Shown here: piece after piece, positions 24,598-38,099 of the stretch
Layout of the letters: each line of letters opens with the position of its first letter
Position numbering within the stretch: the stretch's first letter is position 1
From: Rotaria sp. Silwood1
Taxonomy: Eukaryota > Rotifera > Eurotatoria > Philodinida > Philodinidae
Direction of reading: 5' to 3'
Assembly (NCBI GenBank): GCA_905250075.1
Contig: CAJNOP010000026.1
Span: forward strand, 1,348,419 to 1,412,418
Length of the DNA stretch: 64,000 bases
Notes under the pieces: generated by a model
The model's database searches: none
What the model was told of the DNA's origin: nothing
What the model saw: the letters and a program-made list of their open reading frames with translations, nothing else
Made by a program: the position numbers and the translations under genes

Positions 24598-24676
24598 CTC
24601 TCTTTCTCTTTCTCGCTTTTTTTCTTTCTCTTTCTCTTCTTCTTCTTCTTCTCCTTCTTCTTCTTCTTCTTCTTAA
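24598..24676. repeat. Pyrimidine-rich (TTC)n/(TCTT)n tract upstream of the neuropeptide gene
   Basis: About 80 bp of nearly pure C/T on the plus strand ends in an (TTC)n run at 24640-24675. It lies 145 bp upstream of the neuropeptide ATG. The serine-, leucine- and arginine-rich open frames read through it are artefacts of the repeat. Confidence 0.85.
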
Positions 24677-26794
24677 AAACTGTTTCATTCTTACAGTTAA
24701 TGATCTTGTAACCGCAGGGAGTCTTTTTCGAACTTCGATCATTTGGTATACTTCAATGATTTTTAGCATCAATTATCTATTTAAGAAAAAGAAAATGGTA
24801 AGCACTTCTCTTATATAATAGATAATCTGTTAATCTCAAACGCCTACACATAACAAAAAAATGAATTGAAAGCTCATGTACTTACCAATCATAGTTGAGG
24901 ATAATTGACGAATTCAATATTTATTATATGCGTACAATATGAGACATCGAAATGTCATTTACAGAAAAAACGTTTCCATATTTTTTTTTCACTATATTAT
25001 GATTGTTAAAATCTAAAAATAACAAAAACAAACCGAATAACACTATATCTTAATCGATTAATGATATGAGGTTCAACAAATATGTAAATATGCTTAAATT
25101 TTGCTATTTGTTTTATTGTGAACATTTTCGTGAATAGATTTCAAAAATATCCATCATTTATTAGTTGTGTAATTGCAAAAAAATGAAAATTATTACGCTT
25201 GATTTCTTTTTATAGTTGATCCCTTTAACGTGTAATTTGTTGTTTCGATCGTATGATTAACATCAATTATAGTTTTGTCCCTAAGATTTCCATTTACAAC
25301 TTTTCCTGATTGATATTTAGAATTCTTTTAATAATAAAAACGAGCCGAATATCTTTAATTTAATATTTAGTGATAATTCTTTTTAATATCTTTGTTATAG
25401 AAAGTAGTTACAAATAGCTTCTTGTTGTTATGTATGATCGATTTTAAATGTAACTATATTGTGATTATTTTGTTTGTATTGATTCAATTGATCATTAAGT
25501 TAGAGCACAGTATTGGACTTCGGAAAGTCTATTGAATTCTTTTCTTATGTAGCATGTATTTTTGATAACTCGCATAAAGAATCCACAGAGTGACTTGAAT
25601 ACACAAACTTATTTTCAACAAGATCTTGAAGGGAATAAAGTATTCAAAGTATTCTAAATATTCAAGGTTTGTAGAAAACCACAAATTCAGTTTTTCAGCA
25701 ATCCAAACTCGAAAATAAAAGCTTCTTTTGCTTACGTGCAGCGGCAGAGCAACTAGTCCTCTACATAATGTCATGTTTCCGAACTATACATGATTTTTTT
25801 TGATTGAATTACATAATTTTTAAGAAAAGCCTAAAACTCTTTTTTGTCTAATTTTTCCTTAGGCAATGACGATAAAACTGTTTGTAGGCATTTCTAAGTA
25901 TGGATTTAGTCAATTAAGACAAAGTCATGGATAACTCGAAGGCGTGTTATTTTGTAGAGAATTATTTGCTTTGCTGTCTCATGCAATCAAAAGATGCTTT
26001 AATTTTCAAGTTCTGATTACTGAAAAACCAGATTTGGGATTTTATAGAAATCCAGCATTTTCACAAAACTGTGAAGAGTTTATAACTTTTAAATCTTTTT
26101 GAAAACAATTTTTTCTATTCAAATCGCTGGCTGGATTCTTTATGGAAGTTACCATTAAGAAAAAAATTCGAAACTAAATCGGTGTGATTGATTTTTGAAG
26201 TCGCTGTAAATGCCAGTGAATACAAAAATTTCGGAGTCAGAGTCAAAAAGGAGTGATTTCACAGGGTTCCACAATGAAGACTAGAAAATTAATCTGTTCA
26301 ATTTTCTTATAAATTTTATAAACTGTTTTATTTTCGTCGTTCACTGTTTTGTTTTTAGTAAACACAAAACTTTTTGTCAGTCAAAGCAACACTTAAACGA
26401 ACTCATAGCTACTTAATTTGATGAGGTCAACGATGGGCTAAAGCAATGCAAAGATGTTTAATGCAAGAATTAAATTATTTTTTCAAACCTAATCCATTAT
26501 TAATCTGTACTCAGATTGATCGATATGCACTTAAAACATATCTAATATGCTTAACAAAATCATATTCATATTTATATTTATGTTGAATAATATGTAATAA
26601 TCTTGAAATATTTACAACTTAGAGTTTAAAATGTTCTTTGATTAGGTAACAAGTTATTTCATGTCACGAATAATCTCAAATGAAATATATTATTGATACA
26701 TATCAATCGAATATTTCGTACTATACCTTGATTGATTAAAAAAAAATAGTTGAAAATTTTCATTCAAACCGAATGGGTATTAGTAATTAATACT
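24677..26794. other. Intergenic region without recognised genes
   Basis: A+T-rich sequence with scattered short frames that lack coding character. The minus-strand open frame at 25529-25774 has no recognisable domain. Confidence 0.5.
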
Positions 26795-28140
26795 AATACT
26801 TCAAAAATCCAACTTTTCAAGGACAATCGAAATTAATCTCACTGACACCCACTTTGCATAATTAATAGAAAAAATACATGCTCAGCGCAGATCATCAAAT
26901 CGATCCTCATCACACTAACATCCCCAGACTCTCATGATTTATCTTTTGACTCAAATATATGACATTTCGGAATAACTTTTCTAAATGTATTTTTTAATAA
27001 AAAGGCCATGACAGTTGGAAAGTACAAAAAAGTTTGACCGAATACCTGATATGACTGTATTACACGTTAGCTGCACCCACTTTATATTCAATTAATTTGT
27101 TTCCATACAATTAAAATAAATTTCATCATGTACTTATAGTGAACGTGGCTTAAACGACGAGAACAAAAAAAGACCTAAAAATAAGATAAAATGACTGAAA
27201 AGAACAAATAAAAGAGCTAAAACACATGATAATGTTTGTTCTAATCTTAATAATTTTCAGAACAACTACTAGTCTATAATGATGATTGTTGATGAATAGG
27301 AATCAACACTATAGTAAGTGTTAATGGGATGCTAATCATGTGTCGTTTTCGTTCTGATGAATAATTTTGAGTATTACGACACATTCTGAAATATATTTGC
27401 GAATAAAATAACATGTGAGGATAATTCAAAACCAAAGTTTCTTCATATTATCAAATGAGTTCTATATTTTTTTGGGAATATTGCTGAACATAATTAGATG
27501 TAAATATAATTTTATCATGTATGAGTTGATAGTTTTATGTGTTTTTGAGACCAAAATCTTAGGAGACTACGTTGTACTATATGACATGAAATGGATTCTG
27601 TCTTCTTCATTATGTTTGTCAATACAAAGTGAATACCACTAACATGTTTTACAAGTCAAACTGATATTACTATAAGTTTTAGGTCTTTTTTATAGTATTT
27701 TAAACTGCGTTCACTAAAAAATACGTCATGAAATTTATTTTAATTGCATGTATATAAGTTAATTGATTATTATTGTGAGTGTTAATGAATATAGGTTCAG
27801 TGCAGCTAATGTGTAATATGATCATATTGGATATTCAGCGAATTTCTTTTGTTCTATTTTGACGTTTTCAACGAAAAATACATTTAAAAACAGTGATTTG
27901 GAAATGACACATATTGGGGTCACAAGATAGATCATGAGAGTTTGTGGATGTTATTGAGGATGAGTCGAGTGTTAATATTTGATACAAGGGAAATGTTGAG
28001 TGTTAATGCGGCGAGGATCGATTTGATGATCTGTGCTTAGCGTGTAGTTTTTTCTTTTAATTACATAAAGCAGTTGATCGTGGGTGTTAGTGAAATTAGT
28101 GTCGATCGTTCTTGAAAAGTTGGATGTTTGGACTGTTAAC
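26795..28140. repeat. Large foldback element with about 400-bp inverted arms
   Basis: The left arm (about 26795-27190) and right arm (about 27675-28140) are inverted copies. ATCCAACTTTTCAAGGACAA at 26807 matches the complement ending near 28125. Further in, CAGATCATCAAATCGATCCT (26888) matches the complement near 28035 almost perfectly. The innermost match is CAATTAAAATAAATTTCATC (27109) against the complement near 27750, then AAAAAAAGACCTAAAA (27165) against the complement near 27690. The arms carry several 20-100 bp indels. The 480-bp centre is non-coding. No transposase was found and no target duplication could be fixed. Confidence 0.85.
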
Positions 28141-28349
28141 ATAAATTACTAAGATCGAAATTAAATTATGATTAAAATCAAGAAAAACTCAGAAATACTT
28201 TTGCTACTATTATTGAAGAAGAAAATTAAATTATTTATCTCGAAACATTTTTATTCCTTGGTTTCGTTGATTTCAAACGGAAAAATATGCTTACATGTAT
28301 TTTCTCATATGCAACAAAAAACAAACAAACAAACACACATAACATAACA

Positions 28350-31300
28350 TCAATTATACTTCGATGGTTCATATTCATCCCAGTTTTCACGTGGTCGATG
28401 ATGCATACGTTGATAAATTGTTTGACATGAACGTACAGGAAATGATTTATTACGTGGTTCAAATAATACTAATTGAGCTCGTGTTTTATCATTATCTGTA
28501 GAATGTTGAATAGTTTCTTGTTGTTCTTTTCGTATAACAAATGGTATAGCTAATGGATTTAAATTTGAATAAGAATCTTTTCCTATCATATAAATATTAG
28601 AAGAATTTGTTGTTTTTTTCTAACGGATGTTCCAGGAGAAATTACATTAAAACTCAGTACATTTTTCTCTTGTTTTTCAACCCATAAAGAACTCTGCTTA
28701 GGCCTTCGGATAGAAGATTTCAAGCTCTACATAATTGTCAACATTGTTCTTGTTCATACGACTTCCTTTTGTCGATACAAAATTTAAGAAGAAGAACATA
28801 CCTAATTAATCATGCAATTGCAATAATAAAGAAAACAGAAAATCGATGATAACTTTTTAATGAAGACAACTATCTCAAAAACTTTTCATAAAATTCCGAA
28901 TGTTTCGATGATGATTACACAAATTTAGAAGAAATATTTTGCAGAAACAGTTTTCGAAGTATAAGACTAATGTGAAAAGATTGATAGAAATTCTTTTCTG
29001 GTGGATCTATGACAGGCTTGTTTTTTTAATTCGAAACAGTCTAAATCTTTTTACTATTCAATTTAATCATCACACGTTGGTTTTCATTCAGAATTAAATT
29101 CTACATCTAATAGAATAATCAAAATCTTTCATAGAACAAGTCTAACTTTTGAAAAGATGATTTGTCAAAATTCAATCAAAATTATCGATAGTTATTGATG
29201 TCAATTTTTTTCACTCATAAATAAAAGCCTCGGAAACCTTGTAAAGACTATGAGAGTGTAGAGCACAAAAATCGACCAATATGCTCTGCACCGAAAGTCA
29301 CATTGCTGAAATATGTCGACTTGACTGTCAATGATGTTACTTATCAGCGATGTGATCGACGGTGATATGCTGATATGATACCTGCAGTATACATATATGA
29401 TAAAGATTTAGACAGAGTGAACGACAGGAATGATCGCTGAATTTCATATTGAGGATCCCTATTTTGACGATTTTTCTTTTCAATAATGATCATTTCAGTA
29501 ATCTCTGTGTGCAGCGATGAGGTACGCAGCTCGAGATATTTTCTCTATTGGTATTAAGTAATTTACTTTGACCTCGGTTTTGAATCATAAAGGCTTTATA
29601 AAAATCAGTGCAAGTCAGTAGAAAATACGAAATCATAATTAAATGATGGTGTAGACATATTAGTCTTTTAAATTTGTCGTCGATAAGGTAAAATCTGTTT
29701 GAAAAAACAAAGTTGACAATTTAATACAACTTGGAATTCTATAACTTTTGGCATATAAAGAAAATTTGTTATGTTTATGAAAGACAGCAAGATTTAGTGC
29801 AATTTATTCCAGGACATTTGTGAATAATTTTACATACTTATTGAATTGTTTCTATTATTTTCATATTTTTTTATTTTAATTGAACTATTATTATTATTAT
29901 TATTAACTGATTTATCATTTGAATTTATATTCAATGATGATAATAGAGTATCATTCAATGTTAGACAATTATCATTGGTTATTTTTTTATATTGATCTTT
30001 CTTACCAGACCAATATGCTTCTTGTTGTAGTGATAAATTACCTTGATATGTTACTTTTATATAAGGTAATAATGTTGATGAATTATGATCACAATATGTA
30101 TAGAATAAATAAGCCATTAATGAAACATAATATTTTGCTAAATCACGAACCTGTATTTTTTTTTTGTGTTTTAATAAAAAAAAATAAAAGTAATAATATA
30201 AAGTCAATAGATAAACTTACATGAGCCATAGCACAATATTTATTCTCAAGTATAGCATGATAATCACATGCACGAGAATGAAGTACAGGTTGTTGTGGAG
30301 TTTTGCTAAAGATAAAAAACAATAGATACCATTATTATTTCGATAAATAAAAATACAAAACCCCATTAATACGCCAAGATCACATTTAAATTGAACTCGA
30401 TTATAGAAATTTTCATAAATAACAGCAATTAATGCTTCAATTGGATATAATGTATAATCATCAGTTCGATCTCGTGTTGATGGTTGATCATAAAGCCAAT
30501 CAAGTGCAGATTTTGTTGACCAAAATGATTCCATTGTACAAAACATTGGCATTGGTTCATTATGAATATTATTACGAAAATCGCATAATGAACTAAGCAT
30601 TTCATTTAAATCATCTAATAATTGATTATAATCTTGTGTACCAATTTTTTCATATGGTGTACATGGCAAACCTAAAAGAAATTAAAAATAGATATTATGA
30701 AAAAAACAAAACAGTAGAATTTATTCTTTGTCGTAGATTTAAAGAAACAAATACGACTATTATTATTTTCATAAAAAATTCAGTTCTTAAAAGTATAGTT
30801 TTCTTCAGACTAAAGACGAATATGTATTCATTGGAATTTTCTTCTGCATATATACAAGTGTAACAAATATCTTGTATTTTGGCTTAATATTATTCATATG
30901 CTTCTCATATATTTTATGAATGCTATGATTTTGTGTTCAATCTACGAAATAGACAATGCGTTTTAATCAGCTAAAGCCTATACCATTGAACTCTGCTGGA
31001 GATATAATACTGACATTATATCTCTTTAAATGTATATGAATAATTTTTCACTAACATATAAATACAACGATGAAAGCATATATATTAGTAATACAGTCTT
31101 TAAATATGGTTATCTCTTGAGAAGAAAGTTATTGGGTATATTTGATAAAAACGCATGTTTTTTTTTTTTCTTTCTATATCAAAGTAACTCGTTTTGATGA
31201 AATAATCACAAAAAAAAATGTAAAATATAAATAAAATATTTTCAAACCATGAGTTCGTCTTGAATGTTCAAGAATATCTGCTTGATAACCAGTTGGTAAT

Positions 31301-31788
31301 TGATCACCTGGATGAACAAAATCATGAAAATCATCCGTAATTATACATAAACGTTTATATAAATTTGAATGACGTTCATAATGTTCATTAATTTTTTTTG
31401 ATATATTCATTGATCGAACATTAACTTTACTTCCATATAATTGTGGCCAAAATGTTGTTTCAACAAGAGTTATTTCAGCTGGTATTGCAAAATAATCAAT
31501 ATGACAATATGTATTAATATGTAATAAATAAATTGGACAAAATGGCCAACGATGATGAATGATTTGTTCTTGAATTTGTGCACAACTTTCAATAAATAAA
31601 GCTTCATATTGTTTTGTATCACGATATGATGCACTTGTTATTGATGGTCGAAGTGGTGATATATTTTTTGATAGAATAGGAAATAGAATACGTTTAAATT
31701 CTTTATTTTTATGATTAATATTACCATCATCATCATCAATATCATTTTTAATATTTGATGAAGATGAACAACCATTTGATGCATGCAT
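28350..31788 (-). CDS. MAEL: Maelstrom (piRNA pathway factor), no HMG box
   Basis: Maelstrom acts in germline nuage and nucleus in piRNA-guided transposon silencing. Five exons: 31788-31248, 30671-30362, 30305-30221, 30150-29838 and 28582-28350; 493 aa, phases match throughout. The Maelstrom-specific domain (about residues 60-330) is recognisable. It contains IPAEITLVE, then HPGDQLPTGYQADILEHSRR followed by THGLP (equivalent to the family's PIGY....EHSE.TH.IP), then MPMFCTMES and LHSRACDYHAILENKYCAMA. These contain the E, H, H, C, H, C residues typical of the domain. Animal Maelstrom usually begins with an HMG box. Here the protein starts with a low-complexity MHASNGCSSSSN and no HMG box is visible upstream to 33485. 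After the domain come an Asn run (AAT repeat, about 29890-29910) and a unique tail. The last exon lies after a 1.25-kb intron and is slightly less certain. Confidence 0.88.
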
Positions 31789-33485
31789 CTTTTTTTTCTC
31801 AATTTTAATCTTAAATAAGAAAAACCAAATCAACAAGTATTGCAAATAGAGATTTATGCAATTTATCTAATTGATTAATGAGTGTATCTTCATGGAATAT
31901 TGTTGATTAAGTTTGTAATAGAGGGGATTAATATTAATAAGTATTATTTTTTTTTTGGTATAGTAGTATAATTGTTCGCTCCATATTCGTGTAACGATAT
32001 TTTATCGAATGATGTCGCTCGAAGACGAATTTCACTTATCAACGTTATAATCGTTATTCTTTTCCGATTCTTGTTTTTCATGATTATCAATCAAGATCTT
32101 TTTAGATTCACTTCAACGTAAGCTTCTTGCCTGAAAAAAGCAGATCTTGACTTTTTGTCAAGCTCCATATAGACCAAAATTCAGTTGATTAGGCAAAAAC
32201 TGACGGGTCAGTAAAATTCTGGTGTTTTTGAATTCTTACTTAGTTCTTGTGGTTCAGGCATAGTCTCTTTATAAGTCAACATGATTATTTTCTGGTGTTA
32301 GTATTTTATATTTACTAATAGCTTTTAGTAGGATACACGAAAAAGTAAACAGATACGTGCAATAAAAAACAATATTAGATCCAAATTCACTTAACGTAGA
32401 AAAAGAAGAGATGAAGAATATTTATAATGGTAAATCAAAAGAATAAAATAAAAGACAATTTTACAGGCAGACTATAAATCCAACAAGTCTATCATTAGAA
32501 AGATAAGAGAAAAATATTCAATTATTGTCGAAGTTTTTCGTCTTGATAGAGTTATTCTTGATTAATTGAATGACTTCTGTTTATTACATTGAGCACAGTA
32601 GTACATATTAAGTATCATCGCTTAGAAATGAATAGCTAACGCTCAAACGGCTGTACACGTTCTATGTATTGTGAATTGAGATTGAAAATTTTTCATTGAA
32701 ATTTTGAATAATGTTGATTTATCGAACAGAAGTCAATTTAGTTGCAACTGCTAATTGTTTTGAATGCATATATATGAATATTTATTGACTTAATTGAAAT
32801 AAACCATTATTAATATTGATAGTTCAATCTGTTGACAAGATGCTTCTAATTCTTCCCCGTCATACTCATGAAATCATTGTTTCAAGTTGTAGATAAAAAT
32901 CATGAGTTGATGTTTGCACATCATATTCTTGCCAATCGATATTTTCTAACAGAAAGTTAATTCCGATCTAAAATATAGTTATTTCAATAAGCAAACTTTG
33001 CTAGGTTTATAAACGAAATTCAATAAAAATAAGCAGATTTTTTTCCTATTGCATAACGATCTGTTTAGTAAAAGTTCGTTCTATTTAGAAGTCTTAAATA
33101 TTTCTTAAATCGTCAGATAATTAATTTAATATAACTGCGATAGATCGATAAATATCTTTTTCTTTAACGAATAGCTAAAGATTTCGCTACTACATATTAT
33201 AAAGTAACCCTGGATTTAGAAATTGTTTATTTCGAAAACAAAAACGAATTAAAAAGCTTCTCTTCAAAAGCCTATAGAATAATAATGATGTTTTGTCTTT
33301 TAATAGGTATTGTATAACTATAAAACGATGATTGTTAGTCATGGTTGATTGCTTATAACGTCATAATTCTCTTTCTCTCCATGCATTTTATCAAAATCAA
33401 CGATCATTTACTTTTTTTCATTGCCAAAGGTGTATACAAAAATAAATTGCTTTTTTATTTTTATTAACAACAAAATACTATAATA
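31789..33485. other. Divergent promoter region (MAEL / Na,K-ATPase beta)
   Basis: A 1.7-kb gap between two genes transcribed in opposite directions. No coding segment was seen, and in particular no HMG-box exon that could extend MAEL. Confidence 0.6.
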
Positions 33486-34888
33486 ATGCCACCCGAACCA
33501 GATGGATCCAATGGAATAGAACGAATAAATACAAATGATAATGATGGTGAACCAAAAAAACCGTTTATATATCGTGTCAGAACTGGTACCACCAGATTCA
33601 TGAAATCACTCCGTATTTTTATTTATGATAAAGAACATCAAACATTTTTTGGAAATACAAGTCCATCATGGATTAAAATCTCTGTATATTATTTCTTCTT
33701 CTATATTTGTTTGGGCCTATTCTATGCTGGTATGGTTGCTGTATTTGCTGCTATTTTATCACGTGAATCACCAACATATACATATCGTAATAATCAAATG
33801 AAAATTGGCGGAACACTTTATGTTGGTTAGTTTTAATTAAAACTGAAAAAATATACAAGAAATCAAAAGACTATCTTTTTACTTCTAGGAATGGGTTTTC
33901 GACCAATGCTTGATATAACTTCAACATCAATCACTGTTTATGGTGATTCAGCATCACAAAATGAAACAGCATCCTCTTTAACAAATTATCGATTTGGTAA
34001 TCATATTTATAAAATTATTCATTTGCGATTATTATCATGTGTCTATGTTTTTTTCTTGTCATATAGGATATCTTACACAATATGATACAACATATTTAGA
34101 AGAATGTAGTCCATTTAATCCGGCTTCAAACCTTCAAGGAAGTCATTCATGTAAATTTTCTTGGAGTGATATTGTTACCAGTGAAAGTATTTAGTATAAA
34201 TAATATAAATATTTTCAAATAGTCATGTGTTTGTTTGTTTTTCTTTCTATAGCACATCCTTGTTCTACATCAAATATGCATGGATGGCCAATTGGTAAAC
34301 CGTGTGTACTTATTAAATTAAATCGAGTAAAAATAATTTTTCAAATTCAATCTTTTTACAAAAATGATTGAATATAGCATTATCAAGAATTAACTTTTAT
34401 TTTTAAAGATTTACGGTTGGATACCAGCTAATGGTAATATCGTCGATCAAGTAGCTAATGCAACAGGCCAACCAGTATTATCTATTGATCAACAGGAACA
34501 AAATATTTATATAACTTGTGAAGGTAAAGAACAAGCGGATAAAGACAAAATTGGTAATATGACATATTATTCAATTTTACATCCACTTGGTATTCCATAT
34601 TATGGTGGCATACCTTATTATTTTTTTCCTTATAGGTAAAATAAACTAAAAAGAATTATTTTTCATCTTTTATACATATATATATTATTTTTTTTAAGGA
34701 ATGCACCACAAGACGTTGAACCATTTGTATTAGTACAATTTATGTCATTACCATTAGATGAGAAAGTGAATGTAATATGTCGTGCTTGGGCACCAAATAT
34801 TCAACAACTTGCGCAAGGTACAACGCGTCGTGGAGCTGTTACGTTTGATATAATGAGATCAAATAGTAATGCTCCTATAGCTAAATAA
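33486..34888 (+). CDS. ATP1B1: Na+/K+-ATPase beta subunit, copy 1
   Basis: The beta subunit is a type II membrane glycoprotein that folds and stabilises the pump's catalytic alpha chain at the plasma membrane. Six exons: 33486-33825, 33889-33996, 34067-34186, 34253-34326, 34409-34635 and 34699-34888; 352 aa. The cytoplasmic N-terminus has the family motif FFGNTSPSWIKI (usual form F.GRT..SW.KI) just before one membrane helix (YFFFYICLGLFYAGMVAVFA). The ectodomain has GMGFRPMLD, ECSPFNPASNLQGSHSC, a PC-ST-N..G.P-C segment, the YGWIP motif, PYYGGIPYYFFPY and a final C-R-A-W-A-PNI. Cysteines occur in the spacing expected for three disulfides. N-glycosylation sequons are NETAS, NATGQ and NMTYY. 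It stands head-to-tail with a second copy 421 bp downstream. Confidence 0.93.
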
Positions 34889-35309
34889 CTCAATAACGAA
34901 CAACATTTGAACTTTAATTAAACTATTTTTCTGTCTCTATTTTTTTATTTTTAAGGATCTTATTATTACAGAGTTGATTTTTTCCACAGTATAACAACAT
35001 TTTATATTTCGTTTTTATATTCCTATTTGTATGTTTACGTAAAGAAATCTCCTTTCTTCTAATATTTAAGTAGTAAACGATAAGAACATGGTTGTCGTTC
35101 TCTCGTAAGTGTGAGGAAAAAAGTGTACAGCGAATGGTTACGCTTGAAAGCATTTTTGTTTGTATTGACATTGCCTTTTATTCATTTATATATACATTCA
35201 TACCGTAGATATATTAGTTTTTTTTTTTGTGTAAAAAAAAACAGAACGTAAGGTTTTCTTTCTTTTTTTAACCTGCTTGGAGAAATAAAAAGACCATGCT
35301 TTAGATAAA

Positions 35310-37085
35310 ATGACAAATAGAGAGATACAATCAAGTGATATTACAGTAGAACCAACAAATGTCAATCTAGAATTACAAAATAGTAATACAACTGTTAATA
35401 AATTAGTAGATAAAAATGTAAAAAAAACACAAAATTCAACGAAATCATTTACTAATTTTTTGTATAATTCAAGACAAAAAACAGTACTTGGGCGGAATGC
35501 TCTTAATTGGGGTAATTCAAAAGATAAATATAATAATCATAATAATATATCTATTTATATTTTAGCTAAATTATCTATTTTTTATACAATACTCTATTTG
35601 TTCTTGGGCTTTTTTTTTGTCGGTTTAACTTATGTTTTCGCTTCTATACTTGATCGTACTCAACCAAGATATTATAATACAGAAAGTATAATGGCTGTAC
35701 GAAGTACAACTGCTGTTGGTTTGTATTTGTACTTGTATTATTATTTTATATTTATCTATAGTTCTTTTTTTTCATGTAGTTGGATTAGGTTTTCGACCTC
35801 AACCAGTTACTTATGAAAGTCTTATTCGAATAACAAATGATACAGCACAACAAAAACGTATTGCATCATCTCTACAATTATTTCGAAATGTTTTTCTTCT
35901 ACAAAGTTCTGATGCTAAAGCTGAAGAATGTTCACCACAAAATCCAGCATCTAATTTACCACCTGGTACAGCTTGTTTATTTAATTGGTTTCATATTGTT
36001 GAAAGTGAAGATCATCCATGTTCGGATAATAAAATGAATGGTTTTAGTTATGAACAACCATGTATTCTTATTAAACTTAATAAAGTATTTAAAAATTGAT
36101 TCTTGGTGTTTTTTTTAGTAATCAAAAATAAGACTATTAAACTGTTTTATATTTAGGTTTATGGATGGAAACCTGTAAAAGGTATTTTGCCGCTAAATAT
36201 CCAAGAACTGCGAGGTGTTATTAATAATAAAAGTATATCAAATTCTGACGTATATATTACATGTGCAGGAACGGTATGTTATACGTATGTTTATTTTGCA
36301 CTTGAAGAACTTTTTTTTTTTATTATTGAATATTAAAATTAAACATTGAATGCGATGAAAATTTTTATTTAAAAGAAAAGAGTTATTTTTGATTTTTATT
36401 ATTTGATGATTACACAACCTATGCAAATTAATTTGTAACCAAAAAAAAAGAAATAGATTCAGCACTGCAGCATAATAGTTTGAACTGTAGATTACTCTTA
36501 GAAGCCAGAAAATACGCCATATTCATCTTTAATGAATACTTGAATTTCATATGTATACCAATCTATTCAATGGTGTAATCATTCTACCATAAATAATCAA
36601 GTATTTCAAAAGGCCTAAAGAGAAATTTCATGTTCTCATTGCTTTTATGTACTAAATAAGTTTAAGTAATCAAAGCAAGAAATCAGTGAATTTTGTTCTT
36701 AATAACATAGCATCCGGCTGATGATGATGTATTAATCGATGCAACTTATTATTCATTGGCTTATCCATTTGGTTCATCAAAATTCGGTGTTATTCCAAAT
36801 TATTTCTTTCCATATAGGTAAAAATTTCTTTTTCCTAACAAAAAATGAAAACTTATATAGAGAATTAAATATTTTGAATTCTTTTTCAGAAATGCAAAAG
36901 ATCATGTTCAACCATTTGTTTTAGTTCAATTTAATATGTTACCATTAAATCGTCTTGTAAGTGTTACATGTCGTGCATGGGCACCCGGTATTGAACATAA
37001 TGCAAGACGTATGCGTGGCATGGTTAGTTTTCAAGTATATCGTACACATACTGATATAAAATCTATTGAAAATAATGGTCGTTAA
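35310..37085 (+). CDS. ATP1B1: Na+/K+-ATPase beta subunit, copy 2 (divergent paralogue)
   Basis: Five exons: 35310-35718, 35780-36084, 36157-36273, 36711-36817 and 36890-37085; 377 aa. Same architecture as the upstream copy: one membrane helix (LYLFLGFFFVGLTYVFASIL), GLGFRPQP, ECSPQNPASNLPPGTAC, HPCSDN, CILIKLNKVYGWKP, YSLAYPFGSSKFGVIPNYFF and VTCRAWAPG. The cytoplasmic N-terminus is about 25 residues longer, rich in Asn, Thr and Ser, and the FFGNT..SW motif has decayed to VLGRNALNWG. Several exon boundaries coincide with those of copy 1 (VGxGFRP, the xYGW exon and the FPYRNA junction), which shows a tandem duplication. The intron that splits copy 1 after ...SLTNYRFG and the one before HPC are absent here. 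The third intron (437 bp) is longer than the others. Confidence 0.92.
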
Positions 37086-38099
37086 TAAAAAGAAAACAAT
37101 GTGCATCTTTAGATTGAGTATATTGAAACAAGCTGTTTTCTTTTACATTTTCTCGCTGTATTATAATGTAGTGAGAGAATAGTTTGAAGTATTGGCTGAT
37201 GTTTTTTTTTCTTGTGTTTGCTTTTCGTTTTTCTTTTATTTAATAAATAAAATAGAATTATGTTAATGTAAAATGACAGTTGTTCCTTAGATAAATGTCT
37301 GTCGATTGAAAAACATATGAAGGTTTGCGCATAATTTCTTTACTATTTCTTTATAATTTTTAGTAAAAATAAAAGATAAATAGAGTGTTAAGTATTTACC
37401 TAAGACAAAGAAACGAATTTTTTCATTTTAAGAATTATACTATTCAGCTTTGAAAGGATTAATCAATGACTAATAGTAAAAGTTTTATATTAGAATATTT
37501 CATAAGTATACACTCTATAAAAAATAAAATAAATGCGGAAACTTCGGATTTAAATCCGAGAGTTATGTGTACTTCAAAAAGTGAATCATACAAATCAATC
37601 ATCCTAGACTGTCTGAATATCAAAATCATACTGTGAAATCTACCATTTAAAACGTTGATTTATATTGCGTGTTGCCAAAACAATAGGATATGGGACCGAA
37701 TACAATTCAAGTTTGAACTCTGCACCTTGATTTACTCTAAGAAAGTCGTTTTTCCTAGAACTTCATTTCTATTGGTCACTGCACAACTAATTGTATTTTG
37801 ATGGAAGTGCAGTACACATTTGAGTTCTCCATATCTGAAAACCTCGAAGTATCATCAGTGTGACCGGAAGATAAAGCTCTATTTGTGGATCAATTAGATC
37901 GTGGACCAAAATATAACCTAGTTCTCTTTAATTATCTTTGTGATAGGTTAGTCAACGTTCTTGGTTCTTTATGTTTTATATATCATTTTGTAGTTCTTGA
38001 AATTCTCTATCGAATTGTATATAATAGTTGGGGTTTTAATTGACTATGATAGGAAAAGTCTTTTACGAAAGTCGCGATGGGTCCATTTTTCCACAGAAA
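37086..38099. other. Intergenic, no gene seen
   Basis: AATAAA-type signals lie within 170 bp of the ATPase beta stop. The rest is non-coding, with a small perfect palindrome CGGATTTAAATCCG near 37546. Confidence 0.5.

Noticed and set aside
24566-24772. Arg-rich minus-strand ORF and Ser/Leu-rich plus-strand ORFs
   Set aside because: They are translations of the (TTC)n pyrimidine tract in different frames and have no independent coding evidence.
25529-25774. 81-codon minus-strand ORF in the intergenic region
   Set aside because: No recognised motif, no splice-linked neighbours and low coding character.
31786-31845. Upstream in-frame ATG for MAEL (31845) giving a hydrophobic N-terminus
   Set aside because: The extra residues (MQYLLIWFFLFKIKIEKKK) come from a T-rich leader-like stretch, and a signal-like start does not suit a nuage/nuclear protein. 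The ATG at 31788 is preferred but not proven.
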